Positions 27,950 to 36,787 of a stretch of 64,000 nucleotides of DNA are shown piece after piece. The position numbers and the translations under genes were made by a program. Each line of letters begins with the position of its first letter. Position 1 is the first letter of the stretch. Origin of the DNA: Thermoflavifilum thermophilum (GTDB lineage Bacteria > Bacteroidota > Bacteroidia > Chitinophagales > Chitinophagaceae). The stretch is taken from positions 1 to 64,000 of the forward strand of contig NZ_FPCJ01000001.1 in the NCBI RefSeq assembly GCF_900116565.1, written 5' to 3'. The notes under the pieces are model-generated. The model saw only the letters and a list, made by a program, of their open reading frames with translations. It did no database searches and was not told the origin of the DNA.

Positions 27950-27982
27950 GAAAGAGAGGAAGCCTCTTAGACAAGAAGCTTC
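27950..27982 (-). terminator. GUCU-loop hairpin downstream of susD
   Basis: Minus-strand bases 27982-27959 form a 10-bp stem (including one U-G pair) closed by a GUCU loop, followed by a pyrimidine-rich CUCUCUUUC stretch. It sits in the 122-bp gap between susD and the next gene. A partial terminator or 3'-end stabiliser would explain higher SusCD than enzyme levels (inference). Confidence 0.55.
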
Positions 27983-28015
27983 GGAGTTGTTCACTACTTA
28001 CACAGATGTACACTT

Positions 28016-29539
28016 TTAATAACCTGGATTTTGCACAATATTGGGATTCACATCCACTTCACTGGAGGGAATGGGGAAATTTAAATGTTTAGGTGACTGA
28101 AACGACATTGCATCGGGTATAGCTGAACTGAAATAAGCATTGTTTAAAGTAATTATCCCTCCGAGAGCCCATCTCCGCAGGTCCCACCAGCGTTGCCCTT
28201 CACCAGCTAACTCTATTAATCTCTCGTTCATGATCCATTGCATGATCTGATTTTTGTCGGTTATCAAATCATTATAATTCGCTGGCTGCCCGGTATTGCT
28301 CATGTTTCGTGCACGGGTGCGCACTTCATTAATCAAGTCAATTGCATCTTTTGTGGAACCACCCGATTGCAAGATGGCTTCTGCCTTAAGCAAAAGCACA
28401 TCAGCATAGCGTAAAATACGCGGATTATTAGCAGATCCCACTCCACTCTGGGTTAACTTATCCGGATTGACATACTTCAGGATAGCCCGATGATTGAATA
28501 CATCTCCTTTTGTGGTGTCAATGGTTAGGGGCAAGCGAGGATCTCCCGGATCAAAAGCATATAAAAGCTTGTTCGTAGCAATCCACGGCGCATTTCCAAA
28601 TTGTGCAAAACTATTGCTATAAAAACCCCAGTATGCTGACATAGAGCCAACGGGATTATCAAAGTCATTGGGTAACCATACATTATCAAATCCATAGGGC
28701 TGACTGGCCTGAAACTCAAACAATGATTCGGCATTATTTTCTGCATTGGGTGAGAAATTATCTGCGAAATTGGGAACCAAATGGGTGACAGATTCATCAA
28801 TTTTATCAAATGCCTGAATAGCCGCTTGAAAATCTGCTGTGCTTTTATTCACCGTTGCCCGAAATACCAAACACTTACCCAACAACCCGTATGCCGCATT
28901 GGCAGTAGCCCTCCCACGATTTGCTGCATCCCATTGCTTGGGAAGTAAAGCTGCTGCTTCTCCAAGATCTTGAATTGCCTGATCTAATAATTCTGTTCCT
29001 TTGGAACTGGGTGGATAAATCTGATCAGTAGTGGTTACCCGCACTGTATCGAGTGGCGCTGTGCCAAATACATTCCAGAGATAATAATACATCAATGCAC
29101 GCAGAAAGAGTGCTTCTCCATAATTGTATTTTTTCAGATTCTCGTCTTGATAAATGCCGGGTTTTACTTCACGAATTTTTTCCAGCACCACATTAGCCCG
29201 TGCAATGAGCTGATAGCAAGCGGTATAAAAATAATTCAAAGTACCATCACTGGGCTGAATGCTACCAAAAATTTCATAAGCATTGCTTTGTGATGTGGTG
29301 ATATCATCTCCCGGAAGATACCAGACTGGCGTGGCAAAATTCAAGGCATTGTAATTATACAAATCACTCAGCTTAGCATACACACCATAAACTGCTTTCT
29401 GAAACTCATCCTGAGTAGAAAAATAATCCTGTTCCGTTGCCCCAAAAGGTTCTACGTTTAGCTTACTTTCATTGCAACTCCATGATGTGGCCACCACCAA
29501 TAGCGAAGTTGTTATGATAATCCATTGCTTTGATTTCAT
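28016..29539 (-). CDS. susD: SusD/RagB-family glycan-binding lipoprotein
   Basis: 507 residues; lipobox Cys22 (TSWSC). SusD hallmarks: DYFSTQDEFQKAVYGVYAKL near the start, an N-terminal TPR-like region (ARANVVLEKI, YGEALFLRALMYYYLWNVFG), LKAEAILQSGG, AIDLINEVRTRA and the C-terminal WIMNERLIELAGEGQRWWDLRRW. SusD proteins form the lid of the SusC channel and capture oligosaccharides at the cell surface. It follows SusC by 30 bp as in all SusCD pairs. The ligand is not predictable from sequence. Confidence 0.95.
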   Translation of the reverse strand: MKSKQWIIITTSLLVVATSWSCNESKLNVEPFGATEQDYFSTQDEFQKAVYGVYAKLSDLYNYNALNFATPVWYLPGDDITTSQSNAYEIFGSIQPSDGTLNYFYTACYQLIARANVVLEKIREVKPGIYQDENLKKYNYGEALFLRALMYYYLWNVFGTAPLDTVRVTTTDQIYPPSSKGTELLDQAIQDLGEAAALLPKQWDAANRGRATANAAYGLLGKCLVFRATVNKSTADFQAAIQAFDKIDESVTHLVPNFADNFSPNAENNAESLFEFQASQPYGFDNVWLPNDFDNPVGSMSAYWGFYSNSFAQFGNAPWIATNKLLYAFDPGDPRLPLTIDTTKGDVFNHRAILKYVNPDKLTQSGVGSANNPRILRYADVLLLKAEAILQSGGSTKDAIDLINEVRTRARNMSNTGQPANYNDLITDKNQIMQWIMNERLIELAGEGQRWWDLRRWALGGIITLNNAYFSSAIPDAMSFQSPKHLNFPIPSSEVDVNPNIVQNPGY

Positions 29540-29569
29540 GACAGGAAAATTAAAAGGTGAATAAAAATT

Positions 29570-32500
29570 TTAGAATCGGGCATTTACCCCAATCAAAAAC
29601 TGTCTTGCCGGCGGATTCCGATCATTTTCAGGATCATAGCCCGTCCATTTCGTAAACGTATATAGGTTTACAGTGCTCAAATAGATCCGCAGGCTTTCGA
29701 TGAATCCTAGTTTTTGCAACAGATGACGATTGAACGTATAACCAAGTTGTATGTTTTTCACACGCATGAAGCTTGCATTTTCAATCCATCTGTCAGAAAA
29801 TCTTCCCGATCCTGCAGGGTCATTGATGACTGCACGAGGCATGGTCGTAGATGGGTGATCTGGAGTCCATCTGTTCATCACGGTTGCCCATTGATTCGCT
29901 CCTTTGCTATCAGACATGGCTTCTCCGGCAGCACGCACTTCGTTATATTTCTTTACGCCCCCTACTCCCTGGAAAAAGGCACTGAAATCAAATCCTTTAA
30001 AAGCCATACCAATATTAAATCCGTAGTAAAAGCTGGGAATAGTGGAACCCAAATATGTCCGATCATTATCGTTAATCAAGCTATCCGGACCAGGCTTCTC
30101 AAACTTACCAGGTGGAGGATTGCTGTTAATATCCTGAAAATACATATCGCCGGGCTGATAATGATATCCTGCACTTGTATCGGTAAGGCTTTGCCCAATG
30201 GTGAGATCGGCATGCGATGCCCGCCATTGCTGAATTTGCTGATAATTCTGGAAAATTCCTGCTACCTTGTATCCATAGATGTATCCAATGGGATAGCCTT
30301 CTTGTACTCGCCCACCAGCCGCAAAAATGGGTTCATGATTATACAGAGAAACAACTCTGTTTTTATTTGTGGTGAGATTACCACCTGCATTGAAGGTTAC
30401 ATTCCCAACCTGTTGCTGATAATTGATTGTGAGCTCAATACCTTTGTTACTCACTTTTGCAATATTCAAATCAGTGGGTGCCTGTATGCCTGTGTTGGGT
30501 GGGAGGGATACACTTTGGATAATTCCTTTTGTAAGACGATCATAATAGTCGAAGGTGACATTGAACATGCCCTTGAATAATACAGCATCCAATCCAATAT
30601 TAGTAGTTTGTACTCTTTCCCAGCTCAAGCTGAAGTTGGGAAAATTGGGCAATGCTGCCCCCTGTACCTGCTGGCCAATAGCATCCCCATTTCCGGAACC
30701 CAAAGCATAATCAGGCGTCGTGCTGACTTGCGAAAGATAGGCAAAACCCTGAGTGGTTTCCTTATTTCCCAACTGTCCCCATCCACCTCTTAACTTAAGA
30801 TCATTTAACCAGTCAGGCACTTTCCAGAAATGCTCTTGTGTAACACGCCAGGCCAATGCAAAGGAGGGGAACCAACCCCAGCGATGACCAGGTGCAAATA
30901 CTGAAGAACCATCGCGTCGCAAAGTAGCATCTACATAATATTTCTCTGCAAACTTATAACTGATTCTGCCCATATAGCCCAGGAGCTGTTGTTGCTGGAG
31001 TGGACCTGCCGATCCTGATACCCAGGGGAAGATATTGGCCACAGATCTTTTGTTGGGATCAGAGAACTGAACCTGACCAGTGCTGTTATCTGTCCAGCTC
31101 CATTTTTGCCATTGATTCATCCCGTCAAACAACACGTCAAAATAATGCTGGCCTATTTGCTTTGTATATTCAGCCGTAAATTCCTGGATGAGATTAATAT
31201 TTCTGTTTTGGCGCTGCCCATAACTCCCTTTTGATGTTCCATCATTATTTGAATAAGGATTCCCAGGAGTTTGTGAGAAAATGTAACTGTCGAATGCATT
31301 CCACCTTGCCACCAAATTAAAATAATAGTCTACACTGACAGTACCTTTGAATTTCAATCCTTCGATGGGTTGAACCTGGAAATAAGCACTTCCAATTTGC
31401 CGGAACAAAGTGTAATCAGCGGAATTAGTAGCTTCTAAACCCAGTGGATTGGAACGGGTAGCCGGTCCCCACAGCAATTTCACCCCTCCATTGTATCCCA
31501 GAGAATCAAAGCCATCATCAATAACATACAGCGGAACCGGAGCCAGGTACACCGGCCTGTTACCTGAGATGGGACTTTGTAAATCAGGATTAGGCTTAAA
31601 TTTCACATCCGCAACGGGTGCATACCCATATCGGTTGCTGGGATCATACAAAGGTTGCCATGGGGGAGCTGTAGATTCGTTCCATAAATCACCATTGGTA
31701 TTGTTTAAGGCACGCTCAAAACCAATTCGATCTGTAATACCCGCTTCGAATATCTTTGAAATCTTGCTGTTTACTGTCGTGGAAAAAGTATAGCGTTCAA
31801 GGTTGGCAGCTTTCAATGTTCCTTCCGTTCGGCTGTAGCCGGCCGAAAAAAAGTAGGTTGTTGAAGAATTGCCTCCCGAAATACTAAGGTTATAATTCTG
31901 CAAATCTGCATGATGGTTAAGAATTGCATCTTGCCAATCGTATGTACCATTGTTTCCCAGGTAATCAGGACTATTGGGATCAAAAACACTGGGCAGAGGA
32001 GGTGCAAATGGGTTGTTTTTATACGCTTCCGTATATAGATTTACATACTGCTGTGTATTAAGTAGTTTGAGGGTTTTGGCTGCATCCTGAAAACCCTTGT
32101 AAGCATTAAAGCTCACTCTGGGTGCACCAGATTCTCCATGTTTAGTGGTAATGAGAATAACTCCATTAGAAGCCCTCACGCCGTATATGGCTGCAGCCGA
32201 TGCATCTTTCAACACGGAAATAGAAGCAATATCATCCGGATCGATAAGGGTCATGATATCTATAGGACTCCTGATATCTTGAAAGCCTGCGTAGGTACTG
32301 CTGGCACCTCCCTCGATCACAGGAATACCGTCAATCACAATGAGCGGATCAGCATACCCAAAAGTGGAAACACCGCGTATGCGAATCGTAGGCCTGTCAA
32401 ATGGATTTCCGCTTGGCGTTGAAACATACACACCTGCCATTCTTCCCTGCATAGCCAATTCAGGGTTCATGGCTGTGCTTTTCTGTATATCCTTGGAATC

Positions 32501-33190
32501 AATACTTGAAATTGCACCGGTTAGGTCTTTTTTCTGACGTGAACCGTATCCAATTACAACTACCTCATTTAAATTCTGATTAGTGGGCTCTAAAGAAATA
32601 TTAATTTCAGAACGCCCATCTACCGGCACCTCCTGCGTTTGATAGCCCACAAAAGATATAACCAGGGTAGCGTTATCTGGTACTACAATTTCATAAATGC
32701 CGTTGATATCAGAAATCACACCCTGATTTCCATTTTTCACCTTAATGGTAACGCCAACCAGGGGTTGACCCGTAGCACGATCCGTAATTTTACCCTTCAC
32801 GTGGATATCTTGGAAAACAGTGTTTATGTCACCAATTACAATCAAATGATCGGGAAGCTCCTTGTAGGACAAATGATAAGGAGACAGCATTTGCCTCAAT
32901 AATTCAGTAACAGGCAAGTCATTTGCTTGCAGATTTACCTGTGCATCCTCAGGAACTTTCCTGTCGCTATACAGAAAACGATAGCTGCTATTTTTCTCAA
33001 TAATCGAGAGCGCTTTTTTTAACTTAATATTGTGCAGATCAAGCGTAATCCTTTCCTGAGAATACACGTGATGAGCATTCACCTGCAGACATGCCAGCAA
33101 CAGGAAAGTACATGTCAGTTTCATGATCAACAGTAAATTAACATCTGGAAAGCATGATGGAATTTTTTTTAGCAAAAAAATTTTTTTCAT
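29570..33190 (-). CDS. susC: SusC/RagA-family TonB-dependent transporter with STN domain
   Basis: 1206 residues, an outer-membrane beta-barrel importing oligosaccharides with SusD. Order: signal peptide ending about residue 45, STN secretin/TonB short domain (about 50-105, LDLHNIKLKKALSIIEKNSS), carboxypeptidase-like beta-sandwich (GKITDRATGQPLVGVTIKVK), then the plug with NEVVVIGYGSRQKKDLTGAI and SVLKDASAAAIYGVRASNGV. The 22-strand barrel follows, ending in LIGVNARF with a C-terminal Phe. The STN domain signals to the neighbouring FecR anti-sigma factor. ATG 33190 is kept as start; Met 23 is an alternative that would give a shorter signal peptide. Confidence 0.95.
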   Translation of the reverse strand: MKKIFLLKKIPSCFPDVNLLLIMKLTCTFLLLACLQVNAHHVYSQERITLDLHNIKLKKALSIIEKNSSYRFLYSDRKVPEDAQVNLQANDLPVTELLRQMLSPYHLSYKELPDHLIVIGDINTVFQDIHVKGKITDRATGQPLVGVTIKVKNGNQGVISDINGIYEIVVPDNATLVISFVGYQTQEVPVDGRSEINISLEPTNQNLNEVVVIGYGSRQKKDLTGAISSIDSKDIQKSTAMNPELAMQGRMAGVYVSTPSGNPFDRPTIRIRGVSTFGYADPLIVIDGIPVIEGGASSTYAGFQDIRSPIDIMTLIDPDDIASISVLKDASAAAIYGVRASNGVILITTKHGESGAPRVSFNAYKGFQDAAKTLKLLNTQQYVNLYTEAYKNNPFAPPLPSVFDPNSPDYLGNNGTYDWQDAILNHHADLQNYNLSISGGNSSTTYFFSAGYSRTEGTLKAANLERYTFSTTVNSKISKIFEAGITDRIGFERALNNTNGDLWNESTAPPWQPLYDPSNRYGYAPVADVKFKPNPDLQSPISGNRPVYLAPVPLYVIDDGFDSLGYNGGVKLLWGPATRSNPLGLEATNSADYTLFRQIGSAYFQVQPIEGLKFKGTVSVDYYFNLVARWNAFDSYIFSQTPGNPYSNNDGTSKGSYGQRQNRNINLIQEFTAEYTKQIGQHYFDVLFDGMNQWQKWSWTDNSTGQVQFSDPNKRSVANIFPWVSGSAGPLQQQQLLGYMGRISYKFAEKYYVDATLRRDGSSVFAPGHRWGWFPSFALAWRVTQEHFWKVPDWLNDLKLRGGWGQLGNKETTQGFAYLSQVSTTPDYALGSGNGDAIGQQVQGAALPNFPNFSLSWERVQTTNIGLDAVLFKGMFNVTFDYYDRLTKGIIQSVSLPPNTGIQAPTDLNIAKVSNKGIELTINYQQQVGNVTFNAGGNLTTNKNRVVSLYNHEPIFAAGGRVQEGYPIGYIYGYKVAGIFQNYQQIQQWRASHADLTIGQSLTDTSAGYHYQPGDMYFQDINSNPPPGKFEKPGPDSLINDNDRTYLGSTIPSFYYGFNIGMAFKGFDFSAFFQGVGGVKKYNEVRAAGEAMSDSKGANQWATVMNRWTPDHPSTTMPRAVINDPAGSGRFSDRWIENASFMRVKNIQLGYTFNRHLLQKLGFIESLRIYLSTVNLYTFTKWTGYDPENDRNPPARQFLIGVNARF

Positions 33191-33197
33191 AACTTTG
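33167..33197 (+). promoter_or_regulatory. Antisense promoter overlapping the susC start codon
   Basis: On the plus strand TAACTTTG (33190-33197) is a full TAnnTTTG match, with TTTT at 33167-33170 exactly 19 bp upstream in place of TTTG. It points away from susC, into the susC leader region. The first base of the box coincides with the complement of the susC ATG. Confidence 0.5.
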
Positions 33198-33202
33198 GTT
33201 TG

Positions 33203-33290
33203 AATGGTGAAATAATGCTTTTCCTCTTCATGAGGTTAGGCGTTATGAAAATTCACATGTGAGGGAGTGTGCTCGCACTCCCTTTTTTCT
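33203..33290 (+). ncRNA. Predicted antisense small RNA over the susC leader
   Basis: Between a plus-strand -7 box (33190-33197) and a plus-strand intrinsic terminator (33262-33288) lies an 85-90 nt interval with no reading frame. It contains a CCTC/GAGG mini-hairpin and a TCACATGTGA palindrome. It would be fully complementary to the 5' untranslated region of the susC mRNA. Established parallel: cis-encoded antisense RNAs such as DonS repress PULs in Bacteroides fragilis, in sigma/anti-sigma-controlled loci. Here the RNA is predicted, not observed. Confidence 0.5.
33262..33288 (+). terminator. Plus-strand intrinsic terminator in the susC-fecR gap
   Basis: AGGGAGTG pairs with CACTCCCT around a 6-nt loop (33262-33283), followed by a six-T run on the plus strand (33283-33288). 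Both flanking protein genes are on the minus strand, so no annotated gene uses it. That is the main argument for the antisense RNA. Confidence 0.7.
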
Positions 33291-33347
33291 TTCTATGTAC
33301 ATCTGTTCATGGCTATAACTTTTTATATGTGAACCAATATTTTATGC

Positions 33348-34457
33348 TTAATAAATAATCACAGAACTATCCTGATCCTGAATCTGAAATCGGAATTTTT
33401 CCGCCATTTGTAAAGCTTTCAAGGCCTGTTCCAAGGTTTCATGTTCGAAAATACCCGTGAAATGATATTGCTTAACGCTGTCATCCTTGAATTGAAAATG
33501 ATACCCATACCAGCGTTCGAATCGCCTGGCCAAATCAGTAAAATTTTCGTCTCTAAACACGAGCTTGCCGTCTATCCAGGCAGTTTCCATTAACGTGCTA
33601 TCCTGGGGTGAGAAATAATGAATTTCTGTTACCCACAGTTTACTGGAAGTCTTTTCAGCAGGCATGGGTGGCGTTGGCCCAACTGCATGTTCTTGTTTTT
33701 GTACAGTTACCCGATCGTTCATTACCACGAGTTTTTCTTTTGGCTTCAAAATAATCCGATCTTCCGGCCGATCTTTTAAAGTAACCAGAATAGCTCCGTT
33801 TATCAGTGATGTTTCGTACAAAGGATCATCCGGGTAACATTTCACATTAAACTCTGTGCCCAACACAGTGATATTCATTTTTGCAGTATGGATGATAAAA
33901 GTTCGGTCCGGATCATGTTTTACCTTAAAGTACGCCTCGCCCGACAACCATACTTCGCGCGTTTTACCAGTAAACTGCAATGGGTAATAAATTCGCGTGT
34001 TTCCATTAAGCCATACTTCAGTACTGTCTGGAAGAATAAGTTTTGATTTGATCCCGGGCTGATCATAGGTTAACTCCCAGTTTCGTGGAGGTTGATTACC
34101 TATGTGGTGATGGCTATTCCAGATTTGATATGTGCCAATGGCTAAGCTGATTATGATTAAAATAACGGCTGCCCATCTGATCCATACAATTGGAAACCGA
34201 TGAATGATTCCCCGTGTGCTGGAATGCTTGTGTAGAATTTTTTTTGTCTTATTCAGTTTTTGCTGTAAACGTGTATAAGCCTGATCTAAGTCCACATTTC
34301 TGATATTTTCTGCACGCCAGTATTTGTCCAATAACTCTATTTCATGTTGAATCAATGGATGCCTGCGAATCCAATCGTTTAACTCCTGCAATTCTTCAGG
34401 AGTTGCAGACTTAGTTAAATACCTGGATATCAATTCGTTCAACCTGGATTCATCCAC
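33348..34457 (-). CDS. FecR-family anti-sigma factor
   Basis: 369 residues. N-terminal cytoplasmic sigma-binding region (MDESRLNELISRYLTKSATPEELQELNDW), one membrane segment at about residues 85-105 (WAAVILIIISLAIGTYQIW), then the periplasmic FecR domain with SKLILPDSTEVWLNGNTRIYYP and REVWLSGEAYFKVKHDPDRTFIIHT. The C-terminal DUF4974-type region carries GKLVFRDENFTDLARRFERWYGYHF. It senses the SusC STN domain across the periplasm and releases the ECF sigma factor. It lies 98 bp downstream of that sigma gene and 157 bp upstream of susC. Confidence 0.93.
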   Translation of the reverse strand: MDESRLNELISRYLTKSATPEELQELNDWIRRHPLIQHEIELLDKYWRAENIRNVDLDQAYTRLQQKLNKTKKILHKHSSTRGIIHRFPIVWIRWAAVILIIISLAIGTYQIWNSHHHIGNQPPRNWELTYDQPGIKSKLILPDSTEVWLNGNTRIYYPLQFTGKTREVWLSGEAYFKVKHDPDRTFIIHTAKMNITVLGTEFNVKCYPDDPLYETSLINGAILVTLKDRPEDRIILKPKEKLVVMNDRVTVQKQEHAVGPTPPMPAEKTSSKLWVTEIHYFSPQDSTLMETAWIDGKLVFRDENFTDLARRFERWYGYHFQFKDDSVKQYHFTGIFEHETLEQALKALQMAEKFRFQIQDQDSSVIIY

Positions 34458-34555
34458 AGCCTTATCAATTAAATGTATGTAAATCGATATCTATCCAGCT
34501 TTCTTATAAGATAGACACAACAAAGAAAAAAATTCCGGACAGGAGGAGAAAATTT

Positions 34556-35134
34556 TTATTTCCGGATATTATATTCAGTGATCTGTTCGCGAAGGATTAC
34601 ACGCAATTTTTGAATAGCTCGCTGAAGGTGGGTTTCGACTGTACGTACAGAGATTTGCAGAATTTCTGCTACTTCCTTATATGTCATTTTTTCTTCTCTA
34701 ATGAGCTTAAATACCAACCGACTCTGTAAGGGAAGCTGATTCATTGCATTCTCTAATGTAGTGTGTAATTGCTTCAGTTCAATTTCTTTCTGTGGATCAG
34801 ACCGATCAGTTAAGTCGGCAGCTTGCCCGGAATCGTTCACAACATATGAAGATGAACGGGAAGAATGGCGGAAATAATTGAGGCATCGGTTTCTGACAGA
34901 TATAAATAAATAAGTATCAGGTGATTGTATTTTCTTCAACTTTTCCCGATGTAACCATACATTTACAAATACATCCAACACAATTTCTTCAGCTTCTTCC
35001 CGAATGGAGATGTACGAAATGGCAAATCTTAGTAGCCTATCGTAAAAATAATCAAAAATCATGCGATAGGCTTTCTCTCCTTCATCATGGCACATTCGTT
35101 GCCACAACGATAAGATATGTACCGGGCAAGCCAT
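34556..35134 (-). CDS. ECF RNA polymerase sigma factor of the PUL
   Basis: 192 residues. Region 2 is seen as FDYFYDRLLRFAISYISIREEAEEIVLDVFVNVW and SPDTYLFISVRNRCLNYFR. Region 4 is seen as LPLQSRLVFKLIREEKMTYKEVAEILQISVRTVETHLQRAIQKL. This is a Bacteroidota RpoE-type ECF sigma paired with FecR; when released it would transcribe the downstream susCD operon. First gene of the PUL; no TAnnTTTG box is evident directly upstream. Confidence 0.93.
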   Translation of the reverse strand: MACPVHILSLWQRMCHDEGEKAYRMIFDYFYDRLLRFAISYISIREEAEEIVLDVFVNVWLHREKLKKIQSPDTYLFISVRNRCLNYFRHSSRSSSYVVNDSGQAADLTDRSDPQKEIELKQLHTTLENAMNQLPLQSRLVFKLIREEKMTYKEVAEILQISVRTVETHLQRAIQKLRVILREQITEYNIRK

Positions 35135-35260
35135 GGTAGTGGGTATGGGTTATGGGTTAGGGATATATAAATAATGTAGAACCTTATCCAATCAACTCAT
35201 TAGGTTCACATTATTAAGCCTAAGTTAAAACATTTTTATAAAATGCAAATTTTATTGACT

Positions 35261-35298
35261 CAAAAACAAAAAAAGACGAACAAATAAATTTGTTCGTC
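35261..35298 (-). terminator. Intrinsic terminator of the pnt operon
   Basis: An 11-bp perfect stem GACGAACAAAT (35275-35285 with 35288-35298) with a tiny AA loop, in practice 10 bp plus tetraloop, is followed on the minus strand by TTTTTTTGTTTTTG. It lies 26 bp after the pntB stop. Confidence 0.9.
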
Positions 35299-35323
35299 AC
35301 CATGGTTTGATACTATGATAACA

Positions 35324-36757
35324 TCACAATTCCTTGATAGCCTGTATCAGCTGTTGCAAGGTTTGTTTGGCGTCACCAAACAACATAGCCGTTTTGGGAC
35401 GATAAAACAACATATTTTCAATACCCGCATAACCGGGTTTCATGCTGCGCTTGTTGACAATGATGGTGCCTGCTTTTTCCACTTCCAGCACAGGCATCCC
35501 ATAAATAGGACTTCCGGGATCTTCTTTGGAAGCGGGATTCACCACATCATTGGCGCCCAATACCAGTACGGCATCTGTGGTTTCAAATTCAGTATTGGCT
35601 TGTTCCATTTCCAACAATTTTTCGTACGGCACATCGGCTTCGGCAAGCAATACATTCATGTGCCCCGGCATGCGCCCGGCTACCGGATGAATCGCATATT
35701 TTACTTCCACGCCTCTTTCTTCCAACAGTTTTTCCAGTTCATGACAGGTGTGTTGTGCTTGTGCAACGGCCAGTCCATAACCGGGTACGATCATCACTTT
35801 CTTGGCATAGGCCAGCACAACTGCTGCATCGCTTACTGTAATTTCTTTGTATGACTGTTGTGCTTGTGCCAACTGTCCTGCTTTTGTACCACCAAACGAT
35901 CCCAGGAGTACATTTTTCAATGAACGATTCATGGCTTTGCACATCAGCACGGTGAGAATAGCACCGGCCGAACCTACCAGAATACCACCGGTGAGCATCA
36001 CCTGATTATCATATAAAAAACCACCACAAGCTGCTGCAATACCCGTACAAGAGTTCAGCACAGAAATCACCACCGGCATATCAGCCCCTCCAATGGGCAT
36101 GACAAACAAAATTCCGTACATCAGTGCCAGCAACATGATGAGCCCGAAAACCCAGCCATTGAAAAATGCTTCCTGCGTAAGTAACCCCACAGCAAGCAAC
36201 AACGTAATTACCAGCACCGAAATATTGAGCACCTGCTGACCCTGAAAACGCCATACCCCAATTTTTCCCGCCAGCTTGCCCAACGCAATCATGCTTCCAG
36301 AAAATGAAATGCTTCCAATCACAAGCCCAGCCAGGATAATGAACACGTGCAGCAACAAATTGTTCCCTGCAATCAAAACTGCAGCCACCAACAGCAAAGG
36401 ATCTGCATGGGTGAGATGTTCAAACTCATTGACCGAAATCAAAGCCGCACACAGTCCGCCCATACCGTTGAACAAACTCACCATCTCCGGCATGGCCGTC
36501 ATTTTCACTTTGCGCGCCAGTACGGTTCCAATAATACCACCTATAATCAATCCGGAAAAAATCCATCCGTAATTATGCAGACGTGTTCCATCATCGGTTT
36601 GATAAAGAAAAATAGTACCCACGATAGCAATGCCCATCCCGGCAGCCGCTACCAGATTGCCCCGGCGAGCTGTACGCGGATGAGAAAGCATTTTCAGGCC
36701 GACAATAAATGTAACGGAACCAATCAGATAACACAGGGAAAGTACAGCAAGACCCAT
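35324..36757 (-). CDS. pntB: NAD(P) transhydrogenase subunit beta
   Basis: 477 residues. The membrane half has about nine hydrophobic segments (LCYLIGSVTFIVGLKML, AALISVNEFEH, ISFSGSMIALGKLAG). The C-terminal NADP(H)-binding domain III carries VMIVPGYGLAVAQAQH, YAIHPVAGRMPGHMNVLLAEA and VLVLGANDVVNPASK. Couples proton re-entry to hydride transfer from NADH to NADP+, supplying NADPH. It ends the three-gene pnt operon (pntA1, pntA2, pntB), the split-alpha layout also known from Rhodospirillum. Confidence 0.95.
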   Translation of the reverse strand: MGLAVLSLCYLIGSVTFIVGLKMLSHPRTARRGNLVAAAGMGIAIVGTIFLYQTDDGTRLHNYGWIFSGLIIGGIIGTVLARKVKMTAMPEMVSLFNGMGGLCAALISVNEFEHLTHADPLLLVAAVLIAGNNLLLHVFIILAGLVIGSISFSGSMIALGKLAGKIGVWRFQGQQVLNISVLVITLLLAVGLLTQEAFFNGWVFGLIMLLALMYGILFVMPIGGADMPVVISVLNSCTGIAAACGGFLYDNQVMLTGGILVGSAGAILTVLMCKAMNRSLKNVLLGSFGGTKAGQLAQAQQSYKEITVSDAAVVLAYAKKVMIVPGYGLAVAQAQHTCHELEKLLEERGVEVKYAIHPVAGRMPGHMNVLLAEADVPYEKLLEMEQANTEFETTDAVLVLGANDVVNPASKEDPGSPIYGMPVLEVEKAGTIIVNKRSMKPGYAGIENMLFYRPKTAMLFGDAKQTLQQLIQAIKEL

Positions 36758-36787
36758 AACTTGTTTGGCATTTAATAAAAAAATGAT

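Larger units (their letters stand above)
13563..35134 (-). other. Polysaccharide utilisation locus (sigma/anti-sigma-SusCD-hydrolase array)
   Basis: Twelve minus-strand genes run from the ECF sigma factor to an (alpha/alpha)6 hydrolase. The hydrolase genes after SusD are spaced by 3 to 200 bp or overlap, so a long operon is likely, with hairpins at two of the wider gaps. Substrate is inferred only: GH30, GH5 and a GH140-like apiosidase point to a branched plant cell-wall or related beta-linked glycan. No pectin lyase or xylanase signature fixes it. Confidence 0.85.

Noticed and set aside
29714-30580. 288-codon plus-strand frame inside susC
   Set aside because: It is antisense to a strongly conserved SusC barrel, has no domain signal and no promoter; a shadow frame.
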